The notes under the pieces are model-generated. The model was not told the DNA's origin. It did no database searches and saw only the letters and a program-made list of their open reading frames with translations. The position numbers and the translations under genes were made by a program. This document shows, one piece after another, positions 8,113 through 18,225 of a DNA stretch of 35,765 nucleotides (the first letter of the stretch is position 1; each line of letters starts with the position of its first letter). Source of the stretch: Caldilineaceae bacterium (GTDB lineage: Bacteria; Chloroflexota; Anaerolineae; Caldilineales; Caldilineaceae). The DNA is taken from NCBI GenBank assembly GCA_019637695.1, contig JAHBVG010000078.1, positions 1 through 35,765 of the forward strand, in the 5' to 3' direction.

Positions 8113-8369
8113 GGTTGGTGATCCTTCACGGCGTAATTCGTAGTGCATAGTGCGTAAACGAGCATAGGTTGTCACTTGCAAACTTGCAACCTGCCACTTG
8201 CCCCTCTGTATTCCGCTTTCCACTATACCCCGCGCGGCGCATCCTCAACAAACTGGGGCCGATTCGCTTGCTTGATGCAATGGCTTGTTGATACACTTGC
8301 AGCAGTTACCGGGCGCGGACAACGGGGTTCGAGCCACAGGGTTATCTCAACATTCAAAGGAGAATCAGG
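8113..8369. other. Divergent intergenic region between sppA and ald
   Basis: 257 bases with no convincing gene. It holds short repeats: GTAGTGCATAGTGCGTAA at about 8139-8157, and CACTTGC/TTGCAA copies at 8173-8201, including TTGCAA-C-TTGCAA-like symmetry at 8176-8189. The ald ribosome-binding site AAAGGAG lies just before 8370. Promoters for both genes are expected here, but I could not find convincing -35/-10 pairs. Confidence 0.5.
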
Positions 8370-9479
8370 ATGATTATCGGCCTTCCGCGGGAAGTGAAAG
8401 ACAGTGAAAATCGGGTGGGGCTGACTGCTGGCGCGGTGCGTACGCTGACCCGGCGCGGCCATCAGGTGCTGGTCCAAAAGGACGCCGGCGAAGGCAGCGC
8501 TATCCACGATGAGGAATATGTGGACGCCGGCGCGCAGATCGTACCGACGGCAGAGGATGCCTGGTCAGCGCAGATGGTGGTCAAGGTCAAAGAGCCGGTT
8601 CCCGCGGAATATGGCTACCTGCGCCAGGATCTGCTGCTCTTCACCTATCTGCATCTGGCTGCGGATCGACATCTCACCGAGCGGCTGGTCGAAGCCAGGA
8701 CCACTGCCGTCGCCTACGAAACGGTGCAAACGGCAGACAATCGGTTGCCTCTGCTCATGCCCATGAGCGAGGTGGCCGGGCGCATGGCGACGCAGGTCGG
8801 CGCATCCTATTTGCAGCGGAACAATGGCGGCCGCGGCGTGTTGTTGGGCGGCGTGCCGGGGGTGCCGCCGGGTCGGGTGGCGATCCTCGGCGGCGGGATT
8901 GTGGGGACCAACGCCGCCAAGATGGCGCTGGGGCTGGGCGCGCATGTCACCGTCCTCGATCTGAGCCATAACCGGCTGCAATATCTGGACGATGTCTTCC
9001 GCGGACAATTGGAGACGCTGACCAGCAACGAAGCTAACATCGAGGAAACCGTCTTCGCCGCCGATCTCATCATCGGCGCGGTCCTCATCCCTGGCGGGCG
9101 GGCGCCCTGGCTCATCACGCGTGAGATGCTGCCGCAGATGCAAAAGGGATCGGTGATCGTCGATGTCTCGGTCGATCAAGGCGGCTGTGTGGAGACAAGT
9201 CGCCCCACCACCCACAGCAACCCCACCTTTGAGATCGATGGCGTGGTCCATTACTGTGTTGCCAACATGCCTGGCGCGGTCCCGCGCACCAGCACCTTTG
9301 CCCTCACCAACCAGACGCTCCCCTACACCCTGCAACTGGCTGAGCAGGGATTGGACGCCATCCGCAAGAGCGTTCCATTGCAGCACGGACTCAACACCCA
9401 CGCCGGCCATATCACCTACAAAGCGGTGGCCGATGCGTTTGGAATGGAATACGTTGATCCGATGCAGGTGCTGAAATAA
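8370..9479 (+). CDS. ald: Alanine dehydrogenase
   Basis: NAD-dependent oxidative deamination of L-alanine to pyruvate and ammonium, or the reverse. 369 residues, normal length. The numbering matches the characterised enzymes: R15 and K74 (in VKVKEP) for pyruvate binding, H95 (FTYLHLAAD) and D269 (DVSVDQGG) as catalytic residues. The Rossmann fold is at 171-197, with GGGIVGTNAA and D197 at the end of the second strand giving NAD over NADP preference. The C-terminus LNTHAGHITYKAVADAF is typical. The ATG has AAAGGAGAATCAGG upstream. It is a single-gene unit bounded by a bidirectional terminator-like hairpin that starts within its stop codon. Likely role: nitrogen and carbon use of alanine, or redox balance. 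Confidence 0.97.
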   Translation: MIIGLPREVKDSENRVGLTAGAVRTLTRRGHQVLVQKDAGEGSAIHDEEYVDAGAQIVPTAEDAWSAQMVVKVKEPVPAEYGYLRQDLLLFTYLHLAADRHLTERLVEARTTAVAYETVQTADNRLPLLMPMSEVAGRMATQVGASYLQRNNGGRGVLLGGVPGVPPGRVAILGGGIVGTNAAKMALGLGAHVTVLDLSHNRLQYLDDVFRGQLETLTSNEANIEETVFAADLIIGAVLIPGGRAPWLITREMLPQMQKGSVIVDVSVDQGGCVETSRPTTHSNPTFEIDGVVHYCVANMPGAVPRTSTFALTNQTLPYTLQLAEQGLDAIRKSVPLQHGLNTHAGHITYKAVADAFGMEYVDPMQVLK

Positions 9480-9523
9480 AGAATGAAGAATGGGGAGTGG
9501 ACACTCCCCATTCTTCATTCTTT
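9478..9523. terminator. Bidirectional terminator-like palindrome between ald and the DUF255 gene
   Basis: A 22-bp perfect inverted repeat (9478-9499 with 9502-9523) and a 2-base loop, followed by a T-run in the plus direction (9521-9525) and by T's in the minus direction (complement of AAATAAA at 9474-9480). It overlaps the last bases of the ald stop codon and ends just before the stop of the convergent gene, so it can serve both. Confidence 0.75.
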
Positions 9524-9524
9524 T

Positions 9525-11591
<2,067 letters not shown>

Positions 11592-11698
11592 CATCATTCC
11601 TTTTCAAGTTAGATCACGATAGGCTCATTGTACTCAAAACTTACAGGTTAGAACGGAAAGCACAGTTACAGAAAGGCGAAACAGGCTCAAAATTAAGG

Positions 11699-11727
11699 TT
11701 GACAGAAGTTAAGGCTAGTGCTACTAT
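11699..11727 (+). promoter_or_regulatory. Near-consensus sigma-70-type promoter of the ABC importer operon
   Basis: TTGACA at 11699-11704, a spacer of exactly 17 bases, and TACTAT at 11722-11727. The -35 is perfect and the -10 matches five of six. It lies about 145 bases upstream of the binding-protein start, leaving a 5' leader of about 135 bases in which I see no obvious riboswitch. A strong promoter fits a highly expressed binding protein. Confidence 0.75.
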
Positions 11728-11871
11728 TTGCCTGCTGTTTTCAGGTAGGAATCGAAGGATTTGTAACTCCGCTGCATTTGGGCCAGTCCTCTTGGCCCCA
11801 ATCTACTCTTTTACTCGTTTTTGCCTTTGCATCCCTTGTGCAAAGGACACATCACCCACGGAGGATAAAGC

Positions 11872-14433
11872 ATGCAACAGAAAAGGTTAACCATCCTGAT
11901 CGCACTGCTGGTTGGTCTGCTGGTATTTGCAGGTTGTGCGCAACCGGCCGCGCCAGCCGTTGAGGCCCCGGCGCCAGAGGCCCCGGCTGCTCAGCCAGAA
12001 GCGACAGCAGCTCCAGCAGAAGAACCCGCAGAGCCGACCACACCCACCACGGACCGCAATGGCGCGTGGCTCGATACAGTGATCATCGTCGAAGAGCCTT
12101 CGGCGGATGCTGCTGTAACCCGTCTCCAAACTGGCGACATTGACATCTATGCGTTCCAGGTCAGCAATCGAGAAGTCGCGGCCAGGGTTGCAGAAGCCTC
12201 GGAACTGAAGACCTATAGCTCTTCAGGCTCGTACAACGAGTTGAGCTTCAATCCGGTCGGCCCGGTCTTCGAGAGTACGGGCAAGCTCAATCCATTTGCG
12301 GTGCCTGCTGTGCGCGAGGCCATGAACTGGCTGATCGACCGCCAATACGTCGCCCAGGAGCTGATGGGCGGCCTGGCGATTCCCCGCTATGTGCCCTTCA
12401 ACACAGCATCGGGCGACTATGCGTTGATGGCCGACGTAATCCGCGCATTGGAAGCTCAATACGCCTACAACCCAGAGCGGGCCAATGAGGTGATCTCTGC
12501 CGAGATGGAAGCCCTGGGCGCGACCCTTGTCAACGGCGTCTGGCAGTATGAAGGCGAACCGGTTGAGATCAGCGTGCTGATCCGCACCGAGGACGAGCGA
12601 CGCCTTGTGGGCGACTATGTGGCGACCCAGCTTGAGAGCATCGGCTTCACTGCCATCCGCGACTACAAGACCGCTGCGGAAGCGTCCCCCATCTGGATCA
12701 ACGGCAACCCTGGCGATGGTCTCTTCCACATTTACACCGGTGGCTGGATCTCTACCGCAGTGCCGCGTGACCTGGGCAACAACTTTGCCTTCTTCTACAC
12801 CCCCAGCGGTCTGGGATCGCCCTTGTGGCAGGCATACACCCCCACCGAAGAGTTCAACAGCGTTGCCGAGCAGTTGGACAACCAACTCTACACAACACTT
12901 GAAGAACGCCGCGATCTGATGGCGCAGGCTCTCGAATTGGCCTTTGAAGACTCGGTCCGCGTCTGGCTGGTAGACCGCCTGAGCGTGACCCCAGTACGCA
13001 ACGAGGTGGATGTAGCCGCCGATCTCTATGGCTCCATCGCGGGCACGCCGCTGTGGGCCACCACGATGCAGCGCGAGGGTGAAGTGGGCGGTGAGATGCG
13101 TATCGCCATGCCTAGTATCCTCACCAACCCCTGGAACCCAATTGCCGGCACCAACTGGATCTATGACCAGATGCCGATCCGCGGCACGGGTGAATTCGCC
13201 ACTGTGCCCGATCCGTACACAGGTCTTGCTCTGCCCAACCGCATTGAGCGCATGGAACTCGTTGTGGAAGAAGGCCGACCGGTTGGTGTTACCCACGATT
13301 GGGTTGACCTGCAATTCGAAGCCAGCATTGAAGTCCCTGGCGACGCCTGGGTAGATTGGGATGCTGAGAACCAGGTCTTCATTACCGCCGACGAAGCCTA
13401 TGACGAACCTGTGACTGTGGCTCGCAAGAGCGTGGTCTACTATCCGGCCGATCTCTATGATACGGTTACCTGGCACGACGGCAGCGCATTCTCCGCCGCT
13501 GATATCGTCATGGCGATGATCCTGACCTTTGATCGGGCCAAGGAAGCCAGCGGCATCTATGATGCATCGGCAGTGGCCGGGTTCGACTCCTTCATGGCTG
13601 CCTTCCGCGGCGTGAAGATCCTCTCCACCGACCCGCTGGTGATCGAGACCTACAGCGATAGCCTGCTGCTGGATGCCGAGCAGAACGTCAACGCCTGGTG
13701 GCCGTACTACGCACAAGGCCAGGGTTCATGGCACGCGCTGGCACTGGGTATCTTGACGGAGACGGCTGGCGAAGCCACCTTCAGCACCGCCAAGTCCGAT
13801 GAACTCCAGGTCGAGTACATGAGCATGATCGCCGGTCCGGTGATCGAGATGCTCGCCAATCAGCTTGATATCGCTGAGGACGAAGGCTTCATCCCCTATG
13901 CGCCGACGCTGAGCAATTACATCAGCGCGGACGAGGCGGCTGAACGTTATGCCAATCTGCGGGCGTGGTATGACCAGTACGGCCACTTCTGGATCGGCAC
14001 CGGCGTCTTCTACCTGGAGCGCGCCTTCCCGGTCGAGAAGACCATCGTCTTGCAGCGCTACGCCGATCATCCTGATGCAAGCGACAAGTGGGCCCGCTTC
14101 AGCGCTCCCGCCATCGCCGAGATCGAGATCGACGGTTCCACCCGTGTGACGATTGGTGAGGAAGCCACCTTCGACGTCTTCGTTGACTTCGCCGGTGAAC
14201 CTTACTCGATGGATGATATCTCCGAGGTCAAGTACCTGCTCTTCGACGCCACTGGCGCGTTGGCCGAAGTCGGCACAGCCGAGGCGATTGAGGACGGTCT
14301 GTGGCAGGTGACGCTCAGCCCAGAGACCACGGGCGCGCTCGAAGCCGGTTCTAACCGCATCGAGGTCGTGGTTGTCTCTCGGCTGGTGGCGCTGCCCAGC
14401 TTCACCGACTTGCAGTTTGTCACCGCTCCGTAG
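11872..14433 (+). CDS. ABC transporter substrate-binding lipoprotein, family 5, apparently circularly permuted
   Basis: An 853-residue solute receptor of the peptide/nickel importer class. The signal peptide runs to a lipobox ending FAGC with lipidated C22, followed by an Ala/Pro/Glu-rich linker (to about residue 62). The order of the family landmarks is rotated. Residues about 66-390 hold what is normally the second half: SADAAVTRLQTGDIDI, a VREAMNWLIDRQYV helix, YNPERANEV, a VATQLESIGF segment and a final SVTPVRNEV strand. Residues about 405-745 hold what is normally the first half: GGEMRIAMPS, VTWHDGSAFSAADIVMA (532-548), then IGTGVFYLERAF and IVLQRYADHPDAS. About 105 extra residues (748-853) look like a beta-sandwich domain. 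GGAGG precedes the ATG. It heads an operon with its own permeases and ATPases; the substrate is unknown, peptides being a family-level guess. Confidence 0.92.
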   Translation: MQQKRLTILIALLVGLLVFAGCAQPAAPAVEAPAPEAPAAQPEATAAPAEEPAEPTTPTTDRNGAWLDTVIIVEEPSADAAVTRLQTGDIDIYAFQVSNREVAARVAEASELKTYSSSGSYNELSFNPVGPVFESTGKLNPFAVPAVREAMNWLIDRQYVAQELMGGLAIPRYVPFNTASGDYALMADVIRALEAQYAYNPERANEVISAEMEALGATLVNGVWQYEGEPVEISVLIRTEDERRLVGDYVATQLESIGFTAIRDYKTAAEASPIWINGNPGDGLFHIYTGGWISTAVPRDLGNNFAFFYTPSGLGSPLWQAYTPTEEFNSVAEQLDNQLYTTLEERRDLMAQALELAFEDSVRVWLVDRLSVTPVRNEVDVAADLYGSIAGTPLWATTMQREGEVGGEMRIAMPSILTNPWNPIAGTNWIYDQMPIRGTGEFATVPDPYTGLALPNRIERMELVVEEGRPVGVTHDWVDLQFEASIEVPGDAWVDWDAENQVFITADEAYDEPVTVARKSVVYYPADLYDTVTWHDGSAFSAADIVMAMILTFDRAKEASGIYDASAVAGFDSFMAAFRGVKILSTDPLVIETYSDSLLLDAEQNVNAWWPYYAQGQGSWHALALGILTETAGEATFSTAKSDELQVEYMSMIAGPVIEMLANQLDIAEDEGFIPYAPTLSNYISADEAAERYANLRAWYDQYGHFWIGTGVFYLERAFPVEKTIVLQRYADHPDASDKWARFSAPAIAEIEIDGSTRVTIGEEATFDVFVDFAGEPYSMDDISEVKYLLFDATGALAEVGTAEAIEDGLWQVTLSPETTGALEAGSNRIEVVVVSRLVALPSFTDLQFVTAP

Positions 14434-14497
14434 CAAACGGACAGGTTGGCAGGCTGATTTCAATCGAGAGAGAGTAGGGTAGGAGGATGAAGTGGTT

Positions 14498-14527
14498 GGT
14501 ACGGGTAGGAGTATCCCTACCCGTACC
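14498..14527. repeat. 12-bp hairpin GGTACGGGTAGG
   Basis: Arms 14498-14509 and 14516-14527 with a 6-base loop, 65 bases after the binding-protein stop. There is no U-run, so termination would be inefficient or Rho-linked; protection of the binding-protein mRNA 3' end is another possibility. Confidence 0.7.
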
Positions 14528-14536
14528 CGAGGAAAT

Positions 14537-14566
14537 TTGATTCAACTGTCCAGATCCTACTATACT
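14537..14566 (+). promoter_or_regulatory. Candidate internal promoter for the permease genes
   Basis: TTGATT (14537-14542, four of six), 18-base spacer, TATACT (14561-14566, five of six). It lies between the binding-protein gene and the permeases and could start a separate permease/ATPase transcript. The bases TGTCCAGAT...TACTATA recur at the promoter region near 35701. Confidence 0.4.
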
Positions 14567-14592
14567 TTCTTATCTGATAACTATACAGCTAC

Positions 14593-14667
14593 GTAAGGGC
14601 ACGGGTTGGGGCGAAAGAAAACTTGCTATTGAACCAACGTTTGTTTCGCCCCAACCCGTGCCCCTAC
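14593..14667. repeat. GTAGGGGC-family palindromic repeat
   Basis: The arms 14593-14616 and 14644-14667 pair over 24 bases with one mismatch. The ends read GTAAGGGC and GCCCCTAC, and the loop contains TTGAACCAACG. The copy at 23461-23537 has the same ends, the same spacing class and a matching TTGAACCGACG in the loop, so the two are members of one dispersed family. Confidence 0.82.
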
Positions 14668-14706
14668 AGTATGTTATCGAAATCAGACTGCAACACGCTA
14701 GCTTAA

Positions 14707-14761
14707 CTGTCAGAATTAAACAGGGGCGAGGCGGTACCTCGCCCCTGTTTAATTCTGACAG
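14707..14761. repeat. 25-bp perfect palindrome just upstream of the first permease gene
   Basis: The arms 14707-14731 and 14737-14761 are perfect reverse complements around a 5-base loop. The stem ends 10 bases before the ribosome-binding site AAGAGG (14772-14777) of the permease start at 14784. In RNA this would be a very stable hairpin, able to block or stage ribosome access or stop 3'-to-5' decay. No U-run follows. Confidence 0.8.
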
Positions 14762-14783
14762 CTTCGACGTAAAGAGGTATGAC

Positions 14784-15923
14784 ATGGCAGAAGCATCCCT
14801 GGCCCCAGGCTCGCGCGCCAGATCGTCCATCACAGACAGCCCCATGTGGAGCACTCTGAGCAGGGTATTCAAGTACACAGCGACGCGTATGATCGCGCTG
14901 TTTGCTACAGTTGTCGTCGGCGTCTATCTGACCATCCTGATCGCCAACATGGGTGGCTATGTGGACGAAATCAAACGGGGACAGATCCGTGAACAGGTCT
15001 CTATTGCCATAGGGCTGGATCCCAGCAGCCGCACTCTGACGGCTGCCCAGCGCAACCAACTGGTGGAGAGCATTGTACGCACCGAGGAAGAACGGCTGGG
15101 ATTGGATCGTCCCTTCATCCTGCGCAGCTTTGGATCGCTGCGCGATGCGCTGACGCTCAACCTGGGGCGGACCAACTATCTGACCAGCGATAGCGGCTCG
15201 AAACAGGTACGCCTGGTCATTCTGGAGCGTCTACCGCCGACGCTGGTCCTCTTTGCCACGGCCAACATTTTTCTCTTTTTCTTCAGCATTTTTGCGGCGC
15301 TTTCCCTCTCCAGGCGCTATGGCAGCACTGCAGACAGAATGGTGATTGCGCTGGCTCCCACTTCCGCGGCACCGGGGTGGTTCTATGGTATTTTTCTGCT
15401 GCTCTTCTTTGCAGCTTTCTTGGGATGGTTGCCCTTTGGGGGAATGGTCTCCGCGCCCCCTCCAGCCGATCCCTCCCAATATGCGCTCAGTGTGCTGCGC
15501 CATCTGATCTTGCCTGTCTCCGCCATTGTCCTGAGCGCTATCTTTTTGACAATCTACAACTGGCGCACGTTTTTCTTGATCTATTCCAGCGAGGACTATG
15601 TGGAGATGGCGAAAGCAAAAGGATTGCCCGCCAGCACCATTGAACGTCGCTATATCCTGCGCCCCACACTGCCTACCATCATCACCAACTTTGCCCTGCT
15701 CTTGATCGGCCTGTGGACCGGAGCTATCATCCTCGAAACTATCTTTAACTGGCCGGGACTGGGTCGCCTGCTTTACCAGGCCATTGGGCTGTTCGATACG
15801 CCGATTATTGTGGGCAGCACTGTCATATACGCCTATCTGCTGGCGTTAACTGTCTTTTTGCTTGATTTCACCTACGCCCTGGTCGATCCGCGGGTGAAAG
15901 TTGGGGGAGGCGCCCGATCATGA
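14784..15923 (+). CDS. ABC transporter permease, DppB/OppB type
   Basis: A 379-residue inner-membrane permease of the peptide/nickel class that forms half of the transport channel. TM1 is at about 34-54, followed by a long exocytoplasmic stretch (about 55-150, including an insertion with RTLTAAQRNQLVESIV and the family-type EERLGLDRPF). Further membrane segments lie at about 152-174, 195-217, 237-258, 302-322 and 340-362. The EAA loop that docks the ATPase is DYVEMAKAKGLPASTIERR (271-289). I choose the ATG at 14784, since AAGAGG lies six bases upstream and longer forms of this frame would translate the palindrome at 14707-14761. Its stop overlaps the next gene's start by four bases, indicating translational coupling. 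Confidence 0.93.
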   Translation: MAEASLAPGSRARSSITDSPMWSTLSRVFKYTATRMIALFATVVVGVYLTILIANMGGYVDEIKRGQIREQVSIAIGLDPSSRTLTAAQRNQLVESIVRTEEERLGLDRPFILRSFGSLRDALTLNLGRTNYLTSDSGSKQVRLVILERLPPTLVLFATANIFLFFFSIFAALSLSRRYGSTADRMVIALAPTSAAPGWFYGIFLLLFFAAFLGWLPFGGMVSAPPPADPSQYALSVLRHLILPVSAIVLSAIFLTIYNWRTFFLIYSSEDYVEMAKAKGLPASTIERRYILRPTLPTIITNFALLLIGLWTGAIILETIFNWPGLGRLLYQAIGLFDTPIIVGSTVIYAYLLALTVFLLDFTYALVDPRVKVGGGARS

Positions 15924-17248
15924 GAGCGTTGAACGATCTGAGCAAGTACCCCTCCGCCATAGCTGGGCTGGTGGTGATTGCGCTTCTTGTAGCGCTGGCC
16001 CTGTATGCCGTCATAACCATGCCCCTGAGTGAGGCCGTGCGGCTCTGGCGCGGCGGTGAAGATATCTGGCAAAACTACCCGCGCACAGCCAGCCCGTCAT
16101 GGACCAATTATTTCACGCGCGCCAATCTACCCTCCACAATCCTGCTCGACAGCCGGACAGGCGCTGCCCAGAAAGTGGTGGAGACCCGCGGCGATGTGAG
16201 CGAAATAACGCTGACCTATACCTTTAATTTTCAGGCCGACGCCTTCCCACCGGAGCTGGCTATCTTCTTTAATACTGTCTACAGACAGAAGCAACCCCAT
16301 GTGGAGATGACCTGGCAGACGCCCGATGGCCGTGAGATTCGCATCGGCGAGATCTCGCCGCGCACCACAGACTCCTATCGCTTTGAAGGGGATTCGCGGC
16401 TGGCGCGGCGTCTACGCAACGTACCTCCCCAGCAGGCGCTCTTTGCCGTACCCGATGTAGAGCCGCTCACCCCGCTCAAGGGAACCTATACCCTGACACT
16501 CAACGCCCTGGTCTTTGAGGAAGGCGGCGACGTAGACGCCCGCTTTGTCTCCTATGGACGCGTCCACGGCATCGCTGGGACGGACCATCGACGCCGCGAT
16601 TTGAGCGTGGCGATCTTGTGGGGCACGCCCATCGCCCTGGCTTTCGGGCTGCTGGCCGCTCTGGGCACAACCCTCACCACCATGTTCATCGCCGCCTTTG
16701 GTGTCTGGTTCGGCTCCGTTGTGGACGCCGTGATCCAGCGGCTGACAGAAGTGGTACTGATCTTGCCGCTGTTGCCCATTTTGATCATGGTGGGCACTTT
16801 CTATTCGCGCTCGATCTGGGTGATCCTGGGCGTGGTGATTCTCCTCAGTATCTTTGGCGCTGGCATCAAAAGCTATCGGGCCATCTTCCTCCAGGTCAAG
16901 GAATCGCCTTACATTGAGGCAGCGCGGGCCTATGGCGCAGGCAACCTGCGCATTATCGTCCAGTATATGATCCCGCGCATTATTCCCTTGTTGATTCCAC
17001 AGCTTGTTGTCCTTATCCCCAGTTATGTCTTTCTAGAAGCATCGCTGGCTGTTCTCGGCCTGGGCGATCCAGTTTTGCCTACGTGGGGCAAGGTCATTGA
17101 CGACGCCAGCCGAAATGGCGCGCTCTTCAACGGCTATTACTACTGGGTGCTGCAACCGGCTGCCCTGCTGATCATTACGGGTCTGGGTTTTGCCATGGTC
17201 GGCTTTGCCTTAGACCGTGTCTTCAATCCCAGATTACGAGGTCTATAA
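15920..17248 (+). CDS. ABC transporter permease, DppC/OppC type, with large exocytoplasmic insertion
   Basis: The second channel subunit, 442 residues, where about 280-320 is usual. TM1 (about 13-34) is followed by about 180 residues (38-215) of soluble, beta-rich-looking sequence before the family motif around GTDHRRRDLSVAILWG (220-235), which normally follows TM1 closely. The core then shows segments at about 236-262, 276-294, 299-316, 353-378 and 410-432, with the EAA loop YIEAARAYGAGNLRIIVQYM (331-350). The start overlaps the previous stop by 4 bases (ATGA). The extra region would face the binding protein outside the membrane, which is notable as that protein is itself rearranged. Confidence 0.92.
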   Translation: MRALNDLSKYPSAIAGLVVIALLVALALYAVITMPLSEAVRLWRGGEDIWQNYPRTASPSWTNYFTRANLPSTILLDSRTGAAQKVVETRGDVSEITLTYTFNFQADAFPPELAIFFNTVYRQKQPHVEMTWQTPDGREIRIGEISPRTTDSYRFEGDSRLARRLRNVPPQQALFAVPDVEPLTPLKGTYTLTLNALVFEEGGDVDARFVSYGRVHGIAGTDHRRRDLSVAILWGTPIALAFGLLAALGTTLTTMFIAAFGVWFGSVVDAVIQRLTEVVLILPLLPILIMVGTFYSRSIWVILGVVILLSIFGAGIKSYRAIFLQVKESPYIEAARAYGAGNLRIIVQYMIPRIIPLLIPQLVVLIPSYVFLEASLAVLGLGDPVLPTWGKVIDDASRNGALFNGYYYWVLQPAALLIITGLGFAMVGFALDRVFNPRLRGL

Positions 17249-17253
17249 GAACC

Positions 17254-18210
17254 ATGCCCGAAGAGAAATTGCTGCGTGTGGAGAATCTTTTGCTGCACTT
17301 TCGGACCAGCAAGGGGGTTGTACAGGCCGTCGATGGCGTCAATTTTGTCCTCAATCACAACGAAGCGGTGGTCGTAATCGGTGAATCCGGCTGTGGAAAG
17401 ACCTCGCTGGCGAAGGCAATGCTACGTCTGTTGCCCCGCAACATTCACAAATTTTCAGGCAAGGTGCTGCTGACGGGATCGGATGTCATGACCCTCTCCG
17501 AGGAGGACTTCCGGCGTAACATCCGCTGGAGCCGTATGGCGATGGTCCCCCAGGCCGCCATGAATGCCCTCAACCCGGTGATCCGGGTGGGGGATCAGGT
17601 CTCTGAGCCGGCCATCTTCCACCAGGGGCTGACCAAAACCAAGGCCCTGGAACAAGCCCAAAAGATGTTTCAACTGGTGGGCGTCCCCGCGGATTTCATC
17701 AACCGCTATGCGTTTGAGTTGAGCGGCGGCATGAGACAGCGGGTGGCGCTGGCCATGGCGCTGGTCACCTCGCCCGATCTGATCATTTTGGATGAGCCTA
17801 CCTCGGCGCTGGATGTGTTAACCCAGGCCAACATTATGAACCAGCTCAAGCGCATTAAGCAGGATATGGGCATGAGCTTCATCCTCATCACCCATGATAT
17901 TGCTACCTCCAGCGAGCTGGCAGACCGGGTAGCGGTGATGTACGCCGGGCAGATCGTTGAGGTGGGGGATGCTCTCCGTTTCTTCCAGGAACCGCTCCAC
18001 CCCTACTCATACAAATTGATGGCGAGCGTCCCCCGGCTGCGCGAGACAAAGGATCCAGAATTCATTACCGGGCAGCCGCCCAGCCTGATCAATCCCCCCA
18101 CAGGCTGCCGCTTTGCGGATCGTTGCCCCAAGCGCTTTGATCGCTGTACCCAGGAGCCGCCTACGGTTGAACTCGACGGGCGACTTGTCAAATGTTGGCT
18201 ATACACGTAA
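17254..18210 (+). CDS. ABC transporter ATPase, DppD/OppD type
   Basis: A cytoplasmic ATP-hydrolysing subunit, 318 residues. Walker A GESGCGKT (43-50), Q-loop Q100, signature LSGGM (156-160), Walker B LIILDEP (176-182) and switch H214 are all intact. The C-terminal oligopeptide/dipeptide-type extension has PPTGCRFADRCPKRFDRC with cysteines C285, C291 and C298 and a further C314 near the end. It starts five bases after the permease stop and is followed 15 bases later by the partner ATPase, so it is within one operon and probably forms a heterodimer with that partner. Confidence 0.95.
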   Translation: MPEEKLLRVENLLLHFRTSKGVVQAVDGVNFVLNHNEAVVVIGESGCGKTSLAKAMLRLLPRNIHKFSGKVLLTGSDVMTLSEEDFRRNIRWSRMAMVPQAAMNALNPVIRVGDQVSEPAIFHQGLTKTKALEQAQKMFQLVGVPADFINRYAFELSGGMRQRVALAMALVTSPDLIILDEPTSALDVLTQANIMNQLKRIKQDMGMSFILITHDIATSSELADRVAVMYAGQIVEVGDALRFFQEPLHPYSYKLMASVPRLRETKDPEFITGQPPSLINPPTGCRFADRCPKRFDRCTQEPPTVELDGRLVKCWLYT

Positions 18211-18225
18211 GGCGGGGAGACGGAA

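Noticed and set aside
8113..8223. 37-codon N-terminal extension of SppA
   Set aside because: It translates short intergenic repeats, and a better-placed ribosome-binding site supports the ATG at 8112.
12223..13716. 497-codon open frame on the minus strand opposite the binding-protein gene
   Set aside because: Antisense shadow; the plus strand carries lipobox, ribosome-binding site and family motifs.
14658..14783. 42-codon N-terminal extension of the first permease
   Set aside because: It would translate the 25-bp palindrome at 14707-14761; AAGAGG at correct spacing supports 14784.
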